Source of the DNA: Thermodesulfovibrionia bacterium
GTDB taxonomy: Bacteria; Nitrospirota; Thermodesulfovibrionia; UBA6902
Direction of reading: 5' to 3'
DNA length: 6,008 nt
NCBI GenBank assembly: GCA_947258735.1
Contig: CAMYJJ010000176.1
Location: 1-6,008 of the forward strand
Both the position numbers and the translations under genes were made by a program. Within the stretch, counting starts at the first letter, position 1; every line of letters begins with the position of its first letter. The notes under the pieces were generated by a model, which worked only from the letters and a program-made list of their open reading frames with translations, did not search any database and was not told the origin of the DNA. Shown here piece by piece: positions 5,161-6,008 of this stretch.

Positions 5161-6008
5161 TTAACTTCTTAATTCAGCACCGAGGTTATCTTCCAGTTTT
5201 TTCAGAATCAGGGAATACAGCCCGTCAACTTCATTGTCAGTCAGGGTTTTTTCTTTTGACCGGAAGCGGATTGAAAAGGCGAGGCTCTTTTTATCTGAAG
5301 GGATGGATTTTCCTTTGTAAATATCAAACAGGGTAATCTTTTCAATGATATCAGCCTCAATATCCAGTATCTCTTTTTTTACAGCAGATACATTTATATC
5401 GACACGCACCAGCATGGAGACATCCCGGTCAATACAGGGATATTTAGGCAGTGTGGAAAAAACTGATTGAGAAGGGATACTCTGCATCAATGTGTTGATG
5501 TCATGAATCTCGAGCAGGGAAATGTCTCCGCACATATCAAATGCTTCAGCTGACCCGGGATGTAATACCCCTATGGTCCCTATCTGCATATCATTACTTA
5601 ATATTGCGCATGACTTACCCGGATGCAGGTAGGGCTGCGGTGCAGTTTCATACTTCGTAAAATGCAGGTCAGTGATTCTCAGCGCAGACATAACATTTTC
5701 AAAAACACCCTTAAGATCATAATAACCCTCATGTTCACTTCCCCATAAAGTCTGTGACGCATCCTTATGATAAACTGCTGCAGCCTGCAGGACCTCTTCA
5801 GGCAGCTTCCCGTTTGAAGGGAGAAAGACTTTTGATATTTCAAAGAAACGAAGCTCTTTTTCTCCGCGATTTAAATTCAGATGCAGGTTATTCAGCAAAG
5901 CAGGTACAAGAGAGGTTCTCATGGCAGACTCTTCCTGCCTGAGAGGGTTATTGACGTACAGAAGGGTCCTCCTTCTGTCATCCGTTGACAGTGCCAGTTT
6001 ATCAGTTG
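5161..6008 (-). CDS. pheT: Phenylalanyl-tRNA synthetase beta subunit, 5' end missing
   Basis: This is the C-terminal part of the PheT chain of the alpha2-beta2 synthetase that charges tRNA-Phe in the cytoplasm. The frame is open from the right edge to TAA (5161–5163), giving 281 visible residues of a family usually near 800. The gene therefore extends beyond the window, and the Met at 5922 is internal. VNNPLRQEESAMRTSLVPALL (visible residues 18–38) is the hallmark of the catalytic-like core (B6/B7), followed by the FFEISKVF strand. YLHPGKSC (127–134) and IGTIGVLHPGSAEAFDM (142–158) are also conserved. The last ~95 residues form an FDX-ACB anticodon-binding domain: LPKYPCIDRDVSMLV, then LFDIYKGKSIPSDKKSLAF, EKTLTDNEV and the terminal GAELR. 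The C-terminus is complete. pheS is expected further upstream, outside the window. Confidence 0.97.
   Translation of the reverse strand, partial: TDKLALSTDDRRRTLLYVNNPLRQEESAMRTSLVPALLNNLHLNLNRGEKELRFFEISKVFLPSNGKLPEEVLQAAAVYHKDASQTLWGSEHEGYYDLKGVFENVMSALRITDLHFTKYETAPQPYLHPGKSCAILSNDMQIGTIGVLHPGSAEAFDMCGDISLLEIHDINTLMQSIPSQSVFSTLPKYPCIDRDVSMLVRVDINVSAVKKEILDIEADIIEKITLFDIYKGKSIPSDKKSLAFSIRFRSKEKTLTDNEVDGLYSLILKKLEDNLGAELRS

Noticed and set aside
5144..5162. AAAGG/CCTTT inverted repeat as a pheT terminator
   Set aside because: The stem is only five pairs, overlaps the pheT stop codon, and is not followed by a T-run on the - strand.
5121..5336. 71-codon + strand frame across the pheT end
   Set aside because: It is antisense to the conserved FDX-ACB domain and matches no family. 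The same holds for the + strand frame at 5754–5942.

Overview
The window carries six protein genes that can be placed in known families, one likely small gene of unknown function, and a palindromic repeat. The left half (1–3422) is read on the + strand and the right half (3587–6008) on the - strand, so the two halves converge on a short AT-rich gap at 3423–3586. Base composition is moderately AT-rich, several starts lack a strong Shine-Dalgarno, and a short palindromic repeat of the TGTCATTCCCG type is present. These fit a Gram-negative, probably environmental bacterium such as a Nitrospirota or former deltaproteobacterial lineage. That placement is a weak inference, because no single gene here settles the taxonomy.

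Left half, in order: the 3' part of mntA (minimal nucleotidyltransferase antitoxin) overlaps by 4 bases with hepT (HEPN-domain RNase toxin, TTG start). miaB (tRNA ms2i6A37 methylthiotransferase) begins only 18 bases after hepT. A 177-base gap then holds an ~88-base palindromic repeat with imperfect terminal inverted repeats. It is followed by mtaB (tRNA ms2t6A37 methylthiotransferase, YqeV type), a paralogue of miaB.

Right half, in transcription order from the right edge: the 3' part of pheT (phenylalanyl-tRNA synthetase beta chain, ending in an FDX-ACB domain), then an unrecognised 52-codon acidic, cysteine-containing ORF at 4914–5072, then a class II tRNA nucleotidyltransferase (CCA-adding or related) whose C-terminal region lacks an obvious HD domain.

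Every recognisable gene acts on tRNA or plausibly does. Two methylthiolate A37, one builds or repairs the 3' CCA end, one charges tRNA-Phe, and the toxin belongs to a family in which a member trims tRNA 3' ends. The housekeeping genes are ordinary. The points most worth a second look are the uncharacterised small ORF, a repeat-derived insertion inside the MiaB interdomain linker, the palindromic element between the two methylthiotransferase genes, and a complete HepT–MntA pair packed against miaB.
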